A DNA stretch of 64,000 nt, from NCBI RefSeq assembly GCF_027947595.1, contig NZ_CP116257.1, positions 620,001-684,000 on the forward strand, written 5' to 3'. Every line of letters starts with the position of its first letter. Position 1 is the first letter of the stretch. Under the pieces are notes generated by a model that saw only the letters and a list, made by a program, of their open reading frames with translations, had not been told where the DNA came from and made no database searches. The position numbers were made by a program, and so were the translations under genes. The stretch is from Streptomyces lienomycini. GTDB lineage: Bacteria; Actinomycetota; Actinomycetes; Streptomycetales; Streptomycetaceae. Shown piece by piece: positions 11,486 through 20,314 of this stretch.

Positions 11486-12563
11486 CGGTCAGGTCGCAGG
11501 CGGGCTCCTCGGACGGCGGTCGGTTCCAGTGCACCAGCGCCTTCACCGCCGGGAGCTTCTTCACGTCGGTCGGGATCCGGGTGTACCAGTCGCGCTGACG
11601 CGCGGGGTCGTCGGCGTCGGGCGCGGTGGCGAACTCCGCGAGCATCACCGGCTTGTCGTCGGAGACGTTCGCGCGCAGCCACTCGTAGCTGGGCTGCTGG
11701 CTGCGCAGGAAGTCCTTCCAGTCGGTGGTGTCGTGGCACCGGTAGTAGTTGTACTGGTCCATGGCGATCCAGTCGACGTACCGGTCCCCGGGGTAGAGCG
11801 CCTTCATCTCGGCCGCGCTGCCGAGGTATCCGGAGACGGTCCACACCCACACGACGTTGTCGGCGCCCAGTTCCCGGAACCGGTCGTGCAGATGCCGGTA
11901 GGCGGCGACGAACTCCTCCGGTGTGCCGGCGCCCTCCTTGATGCGGGCGTCGGCCTCCTGGTCGAAGGAGACGAACACCCGTTTCCCGTAGGCCCTGATG
12001 CGCCGGATCTGCGGATCGAGGACCTCCTCGTCGTACGTTCCCGAGGCGATGTTCTTCCAGCCGAGCTGGGTCTCGGTCCAGTCCTCGTGGTGCGGCTCGG
12101 TCCAGACCGTGGACTCCCAGGCCAGCATGAGCAGTCTGTCCCGGCCCAGTTCCTGCTCGTCGGGGGTGAGCAGTCGGCCGTCCAGCTCGGTGCCGGACAT
12201 GTCGTGGTAGTTGTAGACGAGGTCGAGCTTGCGGCCGATCCGCTTCTCGAAGCCGAGCACGGCGTCCTTGAGCGACCCGTTCCCGGCGTACGGCACGTAC
12301 GCGCCCCACCAGGCACCGCACGCGGGGACGAGCGTGTCGTCGGGCGCGCACGGGCCGGAGGGCGGCTCGCCGGAGGCCGCGTTGTCGGGCAGGGCGTCCC
12401 CGGACGCGTCCGGCTCCTCCGAGCGGGACGCCCACAGGCCGAGACCGGCGAGCAGAGCGGCCAGCGCCACCAGTACGACGGCCGTACGGGCACGTTTCGC
12501 CGCACCCCGCTCCGCCACCCCGCAGGACGGGGGCGGCCCGTGCTCCCGGTGCCGGCCCCTCAT
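11406..12563 (-). CDS. Membrane-anchored glycoside hydrolase, GH26-like
   Basis: The 385-residue protein has one N-terminal membrane anchor (about residues 24-45, AVVLVALAALLAGLGLWA) and an extracellular TIM-barrel-like domain. Segments typical of GH26 mannanase-type enzymes are WGAYVPY, a WESTVW strand, VFVSFDQEADARIKEG with an H/Q-E-like acid/base Glu, DNVVWVWTVSGY, DWIAMDQYNYY, and KPVMLAEFATA with the likely nucleophile Glu. It may trim the glycan made by the neighbouring genes. Start ATG 12563 overlaps the stop of the upstream small membrane gene (ATGA). GH26 assignment is by motif memory. Confidence 0.75.
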   Translation of the reverse strand: MRGRHREHGPPPSCGVAERGAAKRARTAVVLVALAALLAGLGLWASRSEEPDASGDALPDNAASGEPPSGPCAPDDTLVPACGAWWGAYVPYAGNGSLKDAVLGFEKRIGRKLDLVYNYHDMSGTELDGRLLTPDEQELGRDRLLMLAWESTVWTEPHHEDWTETQLGWKNIASGTYDEEVLDPQIRRIRAYGKRVFVSFDQEADARIKEGAGTPEEFVAAYRHLHDRFRELGADNVVWVWTVSGYLGSAAEMKALYPGDRYVDWIAMDQYNYYRCHDTTDWKDFLRSQQPSYEWLRANVSDDKPVMLAEFATAPDADDPARQRDWYTRIPTDVKKLPAVKALVHWNRPPSEEPACDLTVNDGPGLDGYREAGRNGYFHQPVPSR

Positions 12564-13024
12564 GTGCCGCCGCCGGTGACGCGGCCGCGGTCGGTGCGTT
12601 CGGCGCGTTCGACGCCGCCCCGACGCGCGGCGGGCAGCGGCAGCCCCGGCAGCGCCGCGGCGACCGTGGTGAACACGGCCAGCGAGACGAGGAAGGCGGT
12701 CGCCGAGAAGGCCTCCACCAGGAACAGCGAGGTGGCGGCGAGCACGCCGAGGGAGAGGCTGACGGGCGCGGCGAGGGCGACGGCCTCCAGTCCGGCACCG
12801 GCGGCCGGTCCGCGCCGCTGCGGGTACAGCGCCGCGCAGCCCGGGCCGAACAGGGTGAAGAGCAGGACCGGTATCCAGCGCAGCGGTGCCGGGCCGGGCA
12901 CGGCGGTGGCGGCCAGCGCCAGCCAGCCGGAGACCGCGACGAGGACTCTGAGATGTGCCGGGGCGAGCCCGGCGCCTCGGACCGCTGCGCCGTGCCGGGT
13001 GTCCTGGGAGTCTGTGGTGTTCAT
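12560..13024 (-). CDS. Small polytopic membrane protein of the glycan operon
   Basis: The 154-residue protein has about four hydrophobic helices between residues 25 and 130 and a basic tail. I recognise no family. It starts at ATG 13024, 41 bp past the stop of the large membrane glycosyltransferase-like gene, and overlaps the hydrolase gene by 4 bp. That places it in the same operon, probably as a partner in glycan export or assembly. Confidence 0.7.
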   Translation of the reverse strand: MNTTDSQDTRHGAAVRGAGLAPAHLRVLVAVSGWLALAATAVPGPAPLRWIPVLLFTLFGPGCAALYPQRRGPAAGAGLEAVALAAPVSLSLGVLAATSLFLVEAFSATAFLVSLAVFTTVAAALPGLPLPAARRGGVERAERTDRGRVTGGGT

Positions 13025-13065
13025 GGACTGACCTGACTGCCCTTCGTCTCCTGGGGTCGCCGGCG

Positions 13066-14973
13066 TCACCGTGCCGCCGGGCGGTACTCGAGGACGACTC
13101 CGTAGGGGTGCGCCTCGACGGTCCGGAAGAGCGGCGAGGCGGACAGTTCGGTGCGGAGCCTGTCGAAACCGCCGGCCGGCAGCAGGCCCTCTCCGGCGGT
13201 GTAGACGTCCTGGGTGCGGGTGAGGATCACGTACGCCGTCGCCCCCGGCGGGACCCCGGCGGCGAGGTAACCGGCCGGGTCGGCCAGCATCCGCTCGTTC
13301 TCGGGGAGTTCCTGCTCGGCGAAATACCAGTGTTCGAGGCTGTCGTAGCGGTGCAGGGCCTCGGGGAACGAGCCGGTGGTGGCGAGGATCAGCGCGCCCA
13401 CGGGGGCGCGGTCGAGGGTCCGGGTGACCAGGGCGGTCTCCGCGGGCGGCGTGTAGTACATCTTCTCCTTGCCGTAGTACGACGGCAGGAAGCCGGCCGA
13501 CAGCACCAGCAGGACCGCCGGCAGGGCGACGGCGGCGGCCCTGTGCCGCGGCGTCTTCGCGGGCTTCGCCCCGCCGTGCCGGGAGGCGACGCCCGCGAAG
13601 GCCGGGACCAGCGCGGCGGCGGCGAAGAAGGCTCCCCCGGGCAGGGCGAACAGGTAGACGCGGAAGAGCATCTCGCCGCCGTAGTCGTTGACGACGAACA
13701 GCGGCACCGGGGCGACCGAGACCAGCAGCAGTGGCAGCGCGCTGCGGGTCAGCCGCCGCCGCAGCACGACGGCGGCTCCCGCGAGGACGGTGATCGCCAG
13801 CACCATCGCCACGTTGGCCCGCCCCGCGAGTTCGGGTCCGGGACCGGTGAGCTGACCGGCGTAGCCGGCGCGGGAGTTCTGGGTCAGTTCGCCGAGGGAG
13901 TCCTTGAGGGTGGAGAGCGTCTCGACGAACAGCGGCCGCCCCATGGTCAGGTCCCAGGCCAGCGTCAGCAGCGCGGCGACGGCCAGCAGCCCGACGTTGC
14001 GGTAGCGGCGGGTGAGGCAGAGGGCGAGCAGGCAGACGCAGAGCATCACCGGCGTGAGCTGGTGCGTGGCGTTCACGGCGGCGATCAGCGGGGCGAGGAT
14101 CACCACGCCGACCGCGCGCTGCCGGCTCCCGGTCGGGGGCGGGACACCGGCCGCCGCCGGGTCGAGGAACGTCCGGTCGCGCAGACGTCCGGCGGAGCCC
14201 GGGCGCACGAAGTGCCGCAGCACCACGGCGAGGACCGTCAGGTGCAGCAGGTAGGCGAGGCCCTGCGGGGCGAAGTAGTCCTGGCCGACCCAGTTGGCGA
14301 GCTGGAAGATCCAGACGGCGGTCCACACCAGGCGCCAGTCCCGGCAGAAGGTGCGGTAGATCAGCACCAGCACCGGCATCATGAGCAGGCCGAGGACGAT
14401 CGGCGCCCAGTTGGCGTACGCGGCGGCGCCCTCCACACCGAAGGCGCGGACCAGTCCGCCGTTGAACGCGAAGAACCCCGGCCACTGGTCGTACGCCGAC
14501 ATGTTGCCCGACAGCGCCGCCTCCGGGCGGAGTTCGCCGTGGGCCAGCAGCGTGTCGACGACGGCGTCGTGCTTGGAGGCCCACGGGTAGCGCACCGCGT
14601 CGTAGAGCACCGCCGGCGGCGCCTTGAGGGCGAACAGCATCGCCGCACAGTGCGCGGCCGGCCACCAGGGGGCACGGGCCGCGCGCCGCAGGCCGAGGAC
14701 GAAGCCCGCGGTGAGGACCAGCAGCGAGAGGTAGTACGTCACGGGCAGGCGGTCCAGCAGACCGTAGTCGCCCATCTCCCGGAAGCCGATGCGGGGCAGC
14801 GCGTACAGCCAGAGCCCGGCGGCCAGGAGCAGGGGCAGCAGGCCGAGGGTGGCGGGGCGGCGGTGGGCGGTCCGCCAGAAACCGGGCCCACCGCCGGTGG
14901 ACCGCCCGGGGCCGGGAGCGGGGGGCGGCGGCGTGCTGCTCTCGGCGGTCGGTACAGGCACATGTTGCTGCAC
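13066..14973 (-). CDS. Polytopic membrane protein, GT-C-glycosyltransferase-like
   Basis: The 635-residue protein has about 13 hydrophobic helices from residue 45 to 500 and an extracytoplasmic C-terminal domain of about 130 residues. An early loop carries KHDAVVDTLLAHGELRPEAALSGNMSAYDQWPG-like sequence between helices 3 and 4, the position where GT-C enzymes place catalytic acids. It could transfer sugars from a polyprenyl carrier outside the membrane; this is inference. GTG at 14973 is chosen because GGGGAGGGGAG sits 7 nt upstream; the longer frame from 15000 reads through the RBS. The gene has its own RBS and an 83-bp gap from the deacetylase gene. Confidence 0.75.
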   Translation of the reverse strand: MQQHVPVPTAESSTPPPPAPGPGRSTGGGPGFWRTAHRRPATLGLLPLLLAAGLWLYALPRIGFREMGDYGLLDRLPVTYYLSLLVLTAGFVLGLRRAARAPWWPAAHCAAMLFALKAPPAVLYDAVRYPWASKHDAVVDTLLAHGELRPEAALSGNMSAYDQWPGFFAFNGGLVRAFGVEGAAAYANWAPIVLGLLMMPVLVLIYRTFCRDWRLVWTAVWIFQLANWVGQDYFAPQGLAYLLHLTVLAVVLRHFVRPGSAGRLRDRTFLDPAAAGVPPPTGSRQRAVGVVILAPLIAAVNATHQLTPVMLCVCLLALCLTRRYRNVGLLAVAALLTLAWDLTMGRPLFVETLSTLKDSLGELTQNSRAGYAGQLTGPGPELAGRANVAMVLAITVLAGAAVVLRRRLTRSALPLLLVSVAPVPLFVVNDYGGEMLFRVYLFALPGGAFFAAAALVPAFAGVASRHGGAKPAKTPRHRAAAVALPAVLLVLSAGFLPSYYGKEKMYYTPPAETALVTRTLDRAPVGALILATTGSFPEALHRYDSLEHWYFAEQELPENERMLADPAGYLAAGVPPGATAYVILTRTQDVYTAGEGLLPAGGFDRLRTELSASPLFRTVEAHPYGVVLEYRPAAR

Positions 14974-15056
14974 GCTGAGGCTCCCCTCCCCTGGGGACAA
15001 CTATAGGAATTCAGTCTGCTTTTCACGCCCGAATCGTCCGGTTCGGCCCCCGTGGC

Positions 15057-15980
15057 TCACCCGGCGAAGACCGGGCCCCGGAGGGCGGCGCGGGCCCGCC
15101 GGTACCACCGCCAGCCGACCGTCCTCGGGCCGTCGCGGTAGGGGGCGGTCCGGGCACCGCTCCCCGCCAGCCAGCCCTCGACGTCGGTGACCGTGTGGCC
15201 GCGTCGCACGATGAGCCGGGCGATGCGGTACCGATCGTCGCGGTCCGAACTGAGCGCGTGCCGCACGGCGGTCGCCGTCTCGTACCCGGCGCGGGCCGAG
15301 GCCGCCCGCACCTGCGCGCTGTTGTAGCCGTGCGGGTAGGCGAGGTGGCGGACCGGATGGCCGAGCGCGTCCTCCAGAACCGCCTTGGAGGTGCGCAGTT
15401 CGTACGCCAGGGCCTCCGCGGACAGGGTGTCGAGCTGGGCGTGGGTGACGGTGTGGCTGCCGATCTCCACGCCGCGACGCTCCAGCCCGGCCGCCGCGTC
15501 CAGCGACATCATCGGGGCGGGCGGAAGCAGACTGCGGCCACCCGGGACGACGGCCCCGGTGGTGAGGTAGGCGGTGGCGGGCAGGGCGCGCTCGGCCAGC
15601 GCCTCGGCCGTGGGGCCGGGCAGGTCGGCGAAGCCGTCGTCGAAGGTGAGCAGCACCGGCCGGGGCGGCAGGGACGCCCGCCCGGCCAGGTGGTCGGCGA
15701 ACACGCCGATCGTGACCGGCGTCATCCCGCTGTCGACGACCGCGTCGAGGTGCGCGGCGAACTCCTTCGGGGCGACGCTGAACTCGGCGATCCACGAGGG
15801 CGGATCGTCCATCACGGCGTGGTAGAGCAGCACGGGCACGGGCACGGGCCTGCGCGGTCCGCGAGACCCGCGGGGGTGGCCGGGCCCGTCGGGTCCGTCG
15901 GGTTTGTCGGGGCTGCGAGGTCCACCGGGCCCATCAGCTCCGCCCCGCCCGTTCCCGTCTCGTGCCCCGGTCCCGCTCAT
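15057..15980 (-). CDS. Polysaccharide deacetylase (NodB domain, CE4)
   Basis: The 307-residue protein has a Gly/Pro/Asp-rich N-terminus (residues 10-45), then a NodB domain. VPVLLYHAVMDD, the metal and base motif TFDDGF near 115, EIGSHTVTHAQL (H-x3-H metal ligands) near 170 and RHLAYPHGYNS are all present. CE4 enzymes remove N- or O-acetyl groups from chitin-like, exopolysaccharide or peptidoglycan substrates. No signal peptide is evident, so it may act on the cytoplasmic side or be exported unconventionally. Its ATG overlaps the stop of the GT2 gene (ATGA), which ties it to glycan assembly. Confidence 0.9.
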   Translation of the reverse strand: MSGTGARDGNGRGGADGPGGPRSPDKPDGPDGPGHPRGSRGPRRPVPVPVLLYHAVMDDPPSWIAEFSVAPKEFAAHLDAVVDSGMTPVTIGVFADHLAGRASLPPRPVLLTFDDGFADLPGPTAEALAERALPATAYLTTGAVVPGGRSLLPPAPMMSLDAAAGLERRGVEIGSHTVTHAQLDTLSAEALAYELRTSKAVLEDALGHPVRHLAYPHGYNSAQVRAASARAGYETATAVRHALSSDRDDRYRIARLIVRRGHTVTDVEGWLAGSGARTAPYRDGPRTVGWRWYRRARAALRGPVFAG

Positions 15981-17362
15981 CGCGTCCCTCGCCGGACCGT
16001 GCGCAGGGTGCGGCGGGCGCGCAGGTAGCCGACGGGTCCGTAGAGCATGCCCCGGCGCTGCAACCGCGACAGGCGACGCGGCCAGGGGTGGGTCCGCTCG
16101 TCGTGGGCGCCCGGCGCTGCGCCGCCCCCGGTCTCCCGTGCGGCGGTGAGGGCACGCGCGTACGCCAGTCCGCCGGGCAGCCGGAGGAGGAGGGCCGGCA
16201 GCATGGCGGGCCGGTTCACGAGGAGGGCGGTGAGGTACGCGGTGAGGCCCGCGCCGTAGCCGAACGCCTGTGTCTCCAGGTCCCGCCAGGTCTCCCGGTG
16301 GTGGTGCCAGACCAGTGCCGACGGCGTGTACCGCAGCCGGTGCCCCTGGGCGAGGACGCGGACGAACCCGTAGAGGTCGTCGCCGCCCCGTGCCTGCGTG
16401 CCCGCGCCGGTCGCCGGGTCGAAGCCGCCGACCGCCCGCAGCACCGCCGTACGGAAGGCCATGTTGGCGCCGGAGCCGAACCGGCCCGCGGTGAACGGGA
16501 ACAGCGGCTCGTCGGCGGGGGGCCGGCGCGGATCGTACGTCCGCGGGGTGAACCCCTTCGCGAAGCCGCCGTGGCTCTCCAGCAGCACCTGGGCGGGGGT
16601 GCGCAGCCGTGCGGGCAGGATCAGCCCGGTGGCGCACCCCAGGCGCGGGTCGGTGGCGAAGGGCGCCGTCAGTTCGCTCAGCCAGTGCGGGTCGGCGACC
16701 ACGTCGTCGTCGGTGAAGGCGACCACGTCGCCCCGCACCGCCGCCAGGCCCCGGTTGTGCGCGACGGCGAGGCCGGGCACCGGCTCGCACACGTACCGGA
16801 CCCGTTCGCCGTACTTCCGCGTCACCAGTTCCCGGGTCTCCCCGGTGCGGGGCGCGTTGTCGACGACGACGACGTCGACGTCCGGGTGGTCCTGCGCGAG
16901 CAGTGAGTCCAGGGCGCGGGCGAGCAGCTCCGGGCGCTCCCGGGTGGCGACCACGACACTGACCGACGGTGGCTCGGGCACCGGCTCGGACGATGACGCG
17001 GGCACCGGATCGGGCACCGGCGCGCGTGACGGCACCTCCCCGGGCGACCGCTCGGGCGGCGCTCCGGCAGGACCTCCGCCGGGCAGCCCCCGGGCGAGCC
17101 CGGTCAGGACCCGTGTCGGGTCCGCGCCCTCGGGTACCTGGCCGACCAGGGTGCCGACGGGCCGACCCGCCCGCCTGACCAGCACGAACACCGTCCCGGA
17201 CGTGACCGGGGGACTCCCCGGACCGGGTCTGAGCAGCGCGCCGCCGGACCCGCCGTCACCCCCGCCGCCGAGGTCCAGCTCGGCGATCTGCACCGGCCCG
17301 GTGCCGAGGAACTCCGCCGTCTCCCGCCGCGTCCCGCGTCGCGCACGCCCCGCACCTGCCAT
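15977..17362 (-). CDS. Family 2 glycosyltransferase
   Basis: The 461-residue protein has an N-terminal ~140-residue region (VFVLVRRAGRPVGTLVGQV and Pro/Ala linker) of a type seen in several actinobacterial GT2 proteins. The GT-A domain follows: VSVVVATRERPELLARALDS, VVVVDNAP, AHNRGLAAVRGDVVAFTDDDVVADPHW with the DDD metal motif, and GANMAFR. It transfers a sugar from a nucleotide donor; the acceptor is unknown. ATG 17362 follows GGGGG at 7 nt. It lies between the acetyltransferase-like and deacetylase genes in one minus-strand operon. Confidence 0.9.
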   Translation of the reverse strand: MAGAGRARRGTRRETAEFLGTGPVQIAELDLGGGGDGGSGGALLRPGPGSPPVTSGTVFVLVRRAGRPVGTLVGQVPEGADPTRVLTGLARGLPGGGPAGAPPERSPGEVPSRAPVPDPVPASSSEPVPEPPSVSVVVATRERPELLARALDSLLAQDHPDVDVVVVDNAPRTGETRELVTRKYGERVRYVCEPVPGLAVAHNRGLAAVRGDVVAFTDDDVVADPHWLSELTAPFATDPRLGCATGLILPARLRTPAQVLLESHGGFAKGFTPRTYDPRRPPADEPLFPFTAGRFGSGANMAFRTAVLRAVGGFDPATGAGTQARGGDDLYGFVRVLAQGHRLRYTPSALVWHHHRETWRDLETQAFGYGAGLTAYLTALLVNRPAMLPALLLRLPGGLAYARALTAARETGGGAAPGAHDERTHPWPRRLSRLQRRGMLYGPVGYLRARRTLRTVRRGTR

Positions 17363-17389
17363 GCGCCCACCCCCTAGTGGTTGCCCCCG

Positions 17390-18553
17390 TCACGACCGGC
17401 GCAGCCGGGCCGCGCCCCTCAACGTCCGTACCGCCAGCGACGCCAGCCGGGGACGGTCGCGCACGAAGCCGTGCGCGCGCCGGGCCGGTTCGCGGCCGAG
17501 CCAGTGCAGGGCGGCGCCCGCCCCCACGCGCGTCGCCGCCCCCTCGTACACGGGCAGCTCGCCGGTCTTCAGCGAGTCCTTGTACTCCGCCGCGCCCCGC
17601 CCCATGTCGAGCAGACCGACCCCCTCGGCGGCCGCGGCCTCGGCCATGCGCAGATGCAGCACCAGCCCCGGCGAGTACCTCGCGAAGTCCGGGTCGTACG
17701 CCGGGAACCAGCAGGCCAGGACCGTCGCCGAACGCAGCCCGAAGTGGGCGGCGACCGGGCGTGAGCCCGCCCAGAGCACGGACAGCGTGCCGGTGCACTC
17801 CGGCGCCCGGGTCCCGGCGAGCCGCGCGACGAGACGGGTGATCCACTCCTGCGCGAACCGGTCCCGGCGGCCCGTCCTGCGGTACTGCGCGGACTTCCAC
17901 CCCATGAGCGTGCGCAGCGCGGCCGGATCCCGCTCGTCGAACACGAAGCGGACGTCGCCGACCTGGCGGCCGAGCCTGCGTTCCTTGGCGAGGGTGGTCT
18001 TGAGGAACTTCGGCGACCGGGCGCGCAGGACCTCCTCGTACGCCGCGTAGCCCCGTGCCACGTCGATGACGTACGTGGCGTGCTCGTCGGCCGCGGCCGG
18101 CACGAACAGCCCCTGGCCCGCCTCCAGGTTGTCGAAGGCGAAACTCGACAGGGAGCAGGCGCGCAGCAGTTCGCGGGGGTCGGGGGCCAGCCCCCGGCGC
18201 AGCACCGCGCCCTGGCAGTCCGACACCCCGAGCCCGATCGCCCGGCCCTGGCCCAGCGGCCCGCGTTCGTGCGGCAGGAAACCGGCCGCCTCACCGGCGT
18301 CGTACACCACGGCCACCCGCGCCCGCGGCCGGACCCGGCCCACGACGTCGGTGAACTCCGGTTCCATGAAGGGGTTGCGCGGAGCCTTCGACCCGGCGCG
18401 CAGGTCGCGCCAGCGCTGCCGCTCCCCCTCGTCCAGCTCCTGCGGCCTGAGCACGCGCACACGTCCGCTGTTCAACCCGACCCCCCGATCAAGTCCCCCC
18501 TGAACAACAGGAAGGTACCCCGGGGCCGCCCGGAGGGGTAGGTAGCGTGCCAT
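17390..18553 (-). CDS. CelD/BcsL-type GNAT acyltransferase
   Basis: As annotated the protein has 387 residues. It resembles the CelD/BcsL (Acetyltransf_6, FemAB-like GNAT) group found in exopolysaccharide loci: RNPFMEPEFTDVV near the start, SPKFLKTTLAKERRL in the middle, and GSRPVAAHFGLRS then AAEYKDSLKTGE towards the end. It probably adds an acyl or aminoacyl group to a glycan precursor. The first ATG (18553) has no clear RBS. A TTG about 25 codons later, just before GRVRVLRPQEL and behind a GGGGGG run, may be the real start. First gene of the minus-strand glycan operon. Confidence 0.75.
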   Translation of the reverse strand: MARYLPLRAAPGYLPVVQGGLDRGVGLNSGRVRVLRPQELDEGERQRWRDLRAGSKAPRNPFMEPEFTDVVGRVRPRARVAVVYDAGEAAGFLPHERGPLGQGRAIGLGVSDCQGAVLRRGLAPDPRELLRACSLSSFAFDNLEAGQGLFVPAAADEHATYVIDVARGYAAYEEVLRARSPKFLKTTLAKERRLGRQVGDVRFVFDERDPAALRTLMGWKSAQYRRTGRRDRFAQEWITRLVARLAGTRAPECTGTLSVLWAGSRPVAAHFGLRSATVLACWFPAYDPDFARYSPGLVLHLRMAEAAAAEGVGLLDMGRGAAEYKDSLKTGELPVYEGAATRVGAGAALHWLGREPARRAHGFVRDRPRLASLAVRTLRGAARLRRS

Positions 18554-18731
18554 GTTGTTGCCAACCGGTGCACAGGCCTTCAACCGAGGCTTAGCCGATG
18601 ATGTGTCAGGTTTCGGACATGATCAGGAGACATGATCGGGCGTCCTCGTGCATCATCGTGCGGCTTCGAACGCACTCGCTACGTCCTCGTTCGGAAGCGA
18701 TCGCCGGTGAGTCGGACGGGTGCGGTGTCCG

Positions 18732-18744
18732 TATTCTCTGATCA
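18732..18744 (+). promoter_or_regulatory. Putative -10 giving a leaderless HAD-hydrolase mRNA
   Basis: TATTCT (18732-18737, TAnnnT pattern) ends 6 nt before the ATG at 18744, so transcription would begin at or within a base of the start codon. There is no Shine-Dalgarno sequence. The -35 region is poor. Confidence 0.45.
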
Positions 18745-19553
18745 TGGACCGCACCGCATATTCACTCGTCGCCACCGACCTGGACGGCACGCTGCTGCGC
18801 CGCGACGACACCGTCTCCGACCGGTCGCTGGCCGCGCTGGCGCGGGTGGCCGGGGCCGGTGCGCGGCACCTGGTGGTGACGGGGCGCCCGGCCCCGCGGG
18901 TGCGGTCCCTGCTCGACCGCCTCGGCTGCACGGGCCTCGCGGTGTGCGGACAGGGCGCGCAGGTGTACGACGCGGGCGCGCACCGGATGCGCTGGTCGGT
19001 CACCCTGGACCGGGAGCTGGCCGAGACCGCGCTCGGCAAGATCGAGGCCGAGGTGGGCCAGGTGTACGCCGCGGTCGACCAGGACGGGGTCGACGGGCTC
19101 ACCCTCATCGAGCCGGGGTACCTGATGCCCCACCCGACGCTGCCCGCGGTGCGCGTCGAGCGGCGTGCCGAGCTGTGGGCCACCCCGATCAGCAAGGTGC
19201 TGCTGCGCCACCCCGAACTGACCGACGACGAGCTGACGGAGACGGCCCGCGCGGTGGTCGGTTCCCTCGCGACGGTCACCATGTCGGGGCCGGGCACGGT
19301 GGAGCTGCAGCCGTGCGGCATCACCAAGGCGACCGGCCTGGCGCTGGCCGCCGAGCACCTCGGCGTCGAGCGGCGGCGGACCATCGCCTTCGGGGACATG
19401 CCCAACGACATCCCCATGTTCGACTGGGCGGCCCACGGCGTCGCCATGGCCGGTGCCCACCCGGAACTCAAGGCGGTCGCCGACGAGGTCACCACGACGA
19501 ACGAGGACGACGGCGTGGCCGTCGTCCTCGAGCGGATCTTCGGTACCTCTTAG
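18744..19553 (+). CDS. HAD-superfamily (Cof-type) phosphatase
   Basis: The 269-residue soluble protein starts with HAD motif I DLDGTLLRRDD (nucleophile Asp, residues 11-17). Motif II is in LVVTGR, motif III is ISKVLLR/GITKATGLA with Lys, and motif IV is AFGDMPNDIPMFDWA. The large C2-type cap between motifs II and III fits the Cof/YbiV group that dephosphorylates sugar phosphates, FMN or PLP; the substrate is unknown. ATG 18744 is preferred over the longer 18720 start because of the adjacent -10-like sequence. It converges on the transglycosylase gene. Confidence 0.9.
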   Translation: MDRTAYSLVATDLDGTLLRRDDTVSDRSLAALARVAGAGARHLVVTGRPAPRVRSLLDRLGCTGLAVCGQGAQVYDAGAHRMRWSVTLDRELAETALGKIEAEVGQVYAAVDQDGVDGLTLIEPGYLMPHPTLPAVRVERRAELWATPISKVLLRHPELTDDELTETARAVVGSLATVTMSGPGTVELQPCGITKATGLALAAEHLGVERRRTIAFGDMPNDIPMFDWAAHGVAMAGAHPELKAVADEVTTTNEDDGVAVVLERIFGTS

Positions 19554-19576
19554 TACGTTCCGGTGCCTCGCGGGGC

Positions 19577-20068
19577 TCAGTACGCGCTGAAGACGTTGTC
19601 CATCGAGCCGTAGCGGTCGGCCGCGTAGTTGCAGGCCGCGGTGATGTTGGCGACCGGGTCGTACGGGTCCCAGGAGGTGCCCTCGACGTGGTACGCCTGG
19701 AAGGTCGGGTCGATCACCTGGAGCAGGCCCTTGGACGGGGTGCCGTTGACGGCGTTGATGTCCCAGTTGTTGATGGCGAGCGGGTTGCCGGAGGACTCCC
19801 GCATGATGTTGCGGTGGATGCCGTCGTAGCTCCCGGGGATGCCGTGCTGCGCCATGATGTCGAGCGACTCGCGGATCCAGCCGTCGAGGTTGTCCGGGTA
19901 CGCCGTCGCCGCCGTGGTGGCGGTCGTGGCGGCGGCCGGGGTGGCCGCGGAGGCGGTGCTGGCGCCGATGAGCGGCAGCGCGAGCACCGCGGCACCGGTG
20001 CCGGCCACGGCGAGCCTGCGCACGAGGCGGCCGGTGCGGGCGTGACGGTTGTGAAGGTTGGCAGACAT
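19577..20068 (-). CDS. Secreted transglycosylase-like (SLT) cell-wall protein
   Basis: The 163-residue protein has a basic N-region with twin arginine-like RLVRRLA, a hydrophobic core and an AxA site (STASA-A, about residue 42), so it is exported. The mature part has the actinobacterial SLT-like transglycosylase domain: IMRESSGNPLAINNWD with the likely catalytic Glu, then GLLQVIDPTFQAYHV and NITAACNYAADRYGS. It would cleave peptidoglycan glycan strands. AGGAGAG precedes the ATG and lies directly after a c-di-AMP riboswitch, which probably controls expression of this wall hydrolase. Confidence 0.88.
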   Translation of the reverse strand: MSANLHNRHARTGRLVRRLAVAGTGAAVLALPLIGASTASAATPAAATTATTAATAYPDNLDGWIRESLDIMAQHGIPGSYDGIHRNIMRESSGNPLAINNWDINAVNGTPSKGLLQVIDPTFQAYHVEGTSWDPYDPVANITAACNYAADRYGSMDNVFSAY

Positions 20069-20083
20069 GCTGTGTCCCTCTCC

Positions 20084-20270
20084 TTACGCCTGCGAGGTGA
20101 GCTGTCGGGTTCGGGCGGGGAGGTGCCCGGCCGTGCCCTGACGGGTACGGCTTCACCCCGAGCCGCTCCGGTGGTGACCGGTGCGGCGACTTACCTGGGT
20201 CCCCCGCTCCTGCCGGCGAGTGTGTTGGCGGATGACTGTGCGTCCGGGCGGTGGCAGGATTCGGCGTCCG
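20084..20270 (-). ncRNA. c-di-AMP riboswitch (ydaO/yuaA type)
   Basis: On the minus strand, the leader of the transglycosylase gene contains the conserved blocks of the ydaO aptamer in order. These are a 5' GCCGAATCCTGCC segment, GGGGGACCCAGGTAA, GGGGTGAAGCC, then CCGAACCCGACAGCTCACC followed by TCGCAGGCG. The aptamer abuts the ribosome-binding site (AGGAGAG), so ligand binding could block transcription or ribosome access. In Streptomyces this class is known upstream of cell-wall hydrolase genes such as rpfA. Boundaries are approximate. Confidence 0.9.
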
Positions 20271-20284
20271 CCCGACAGGCCGGG

Positions 20285-20314
20285 AACGTATGCGAGAGCA
20301 CATGTCCGGAACAA
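20285..20314 (-). promoter_or_regulatory. Candidate promoter for riboswitch transcript
   Basis: On the minus strand TTGTTC (20309-20314), an 18-bp spacer and TACGTT (20285-20290) resemble a housekeeping promoter. It lies about 15-20 bp upstream of the aptamer's 5' edge. Confidence 0.45.
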
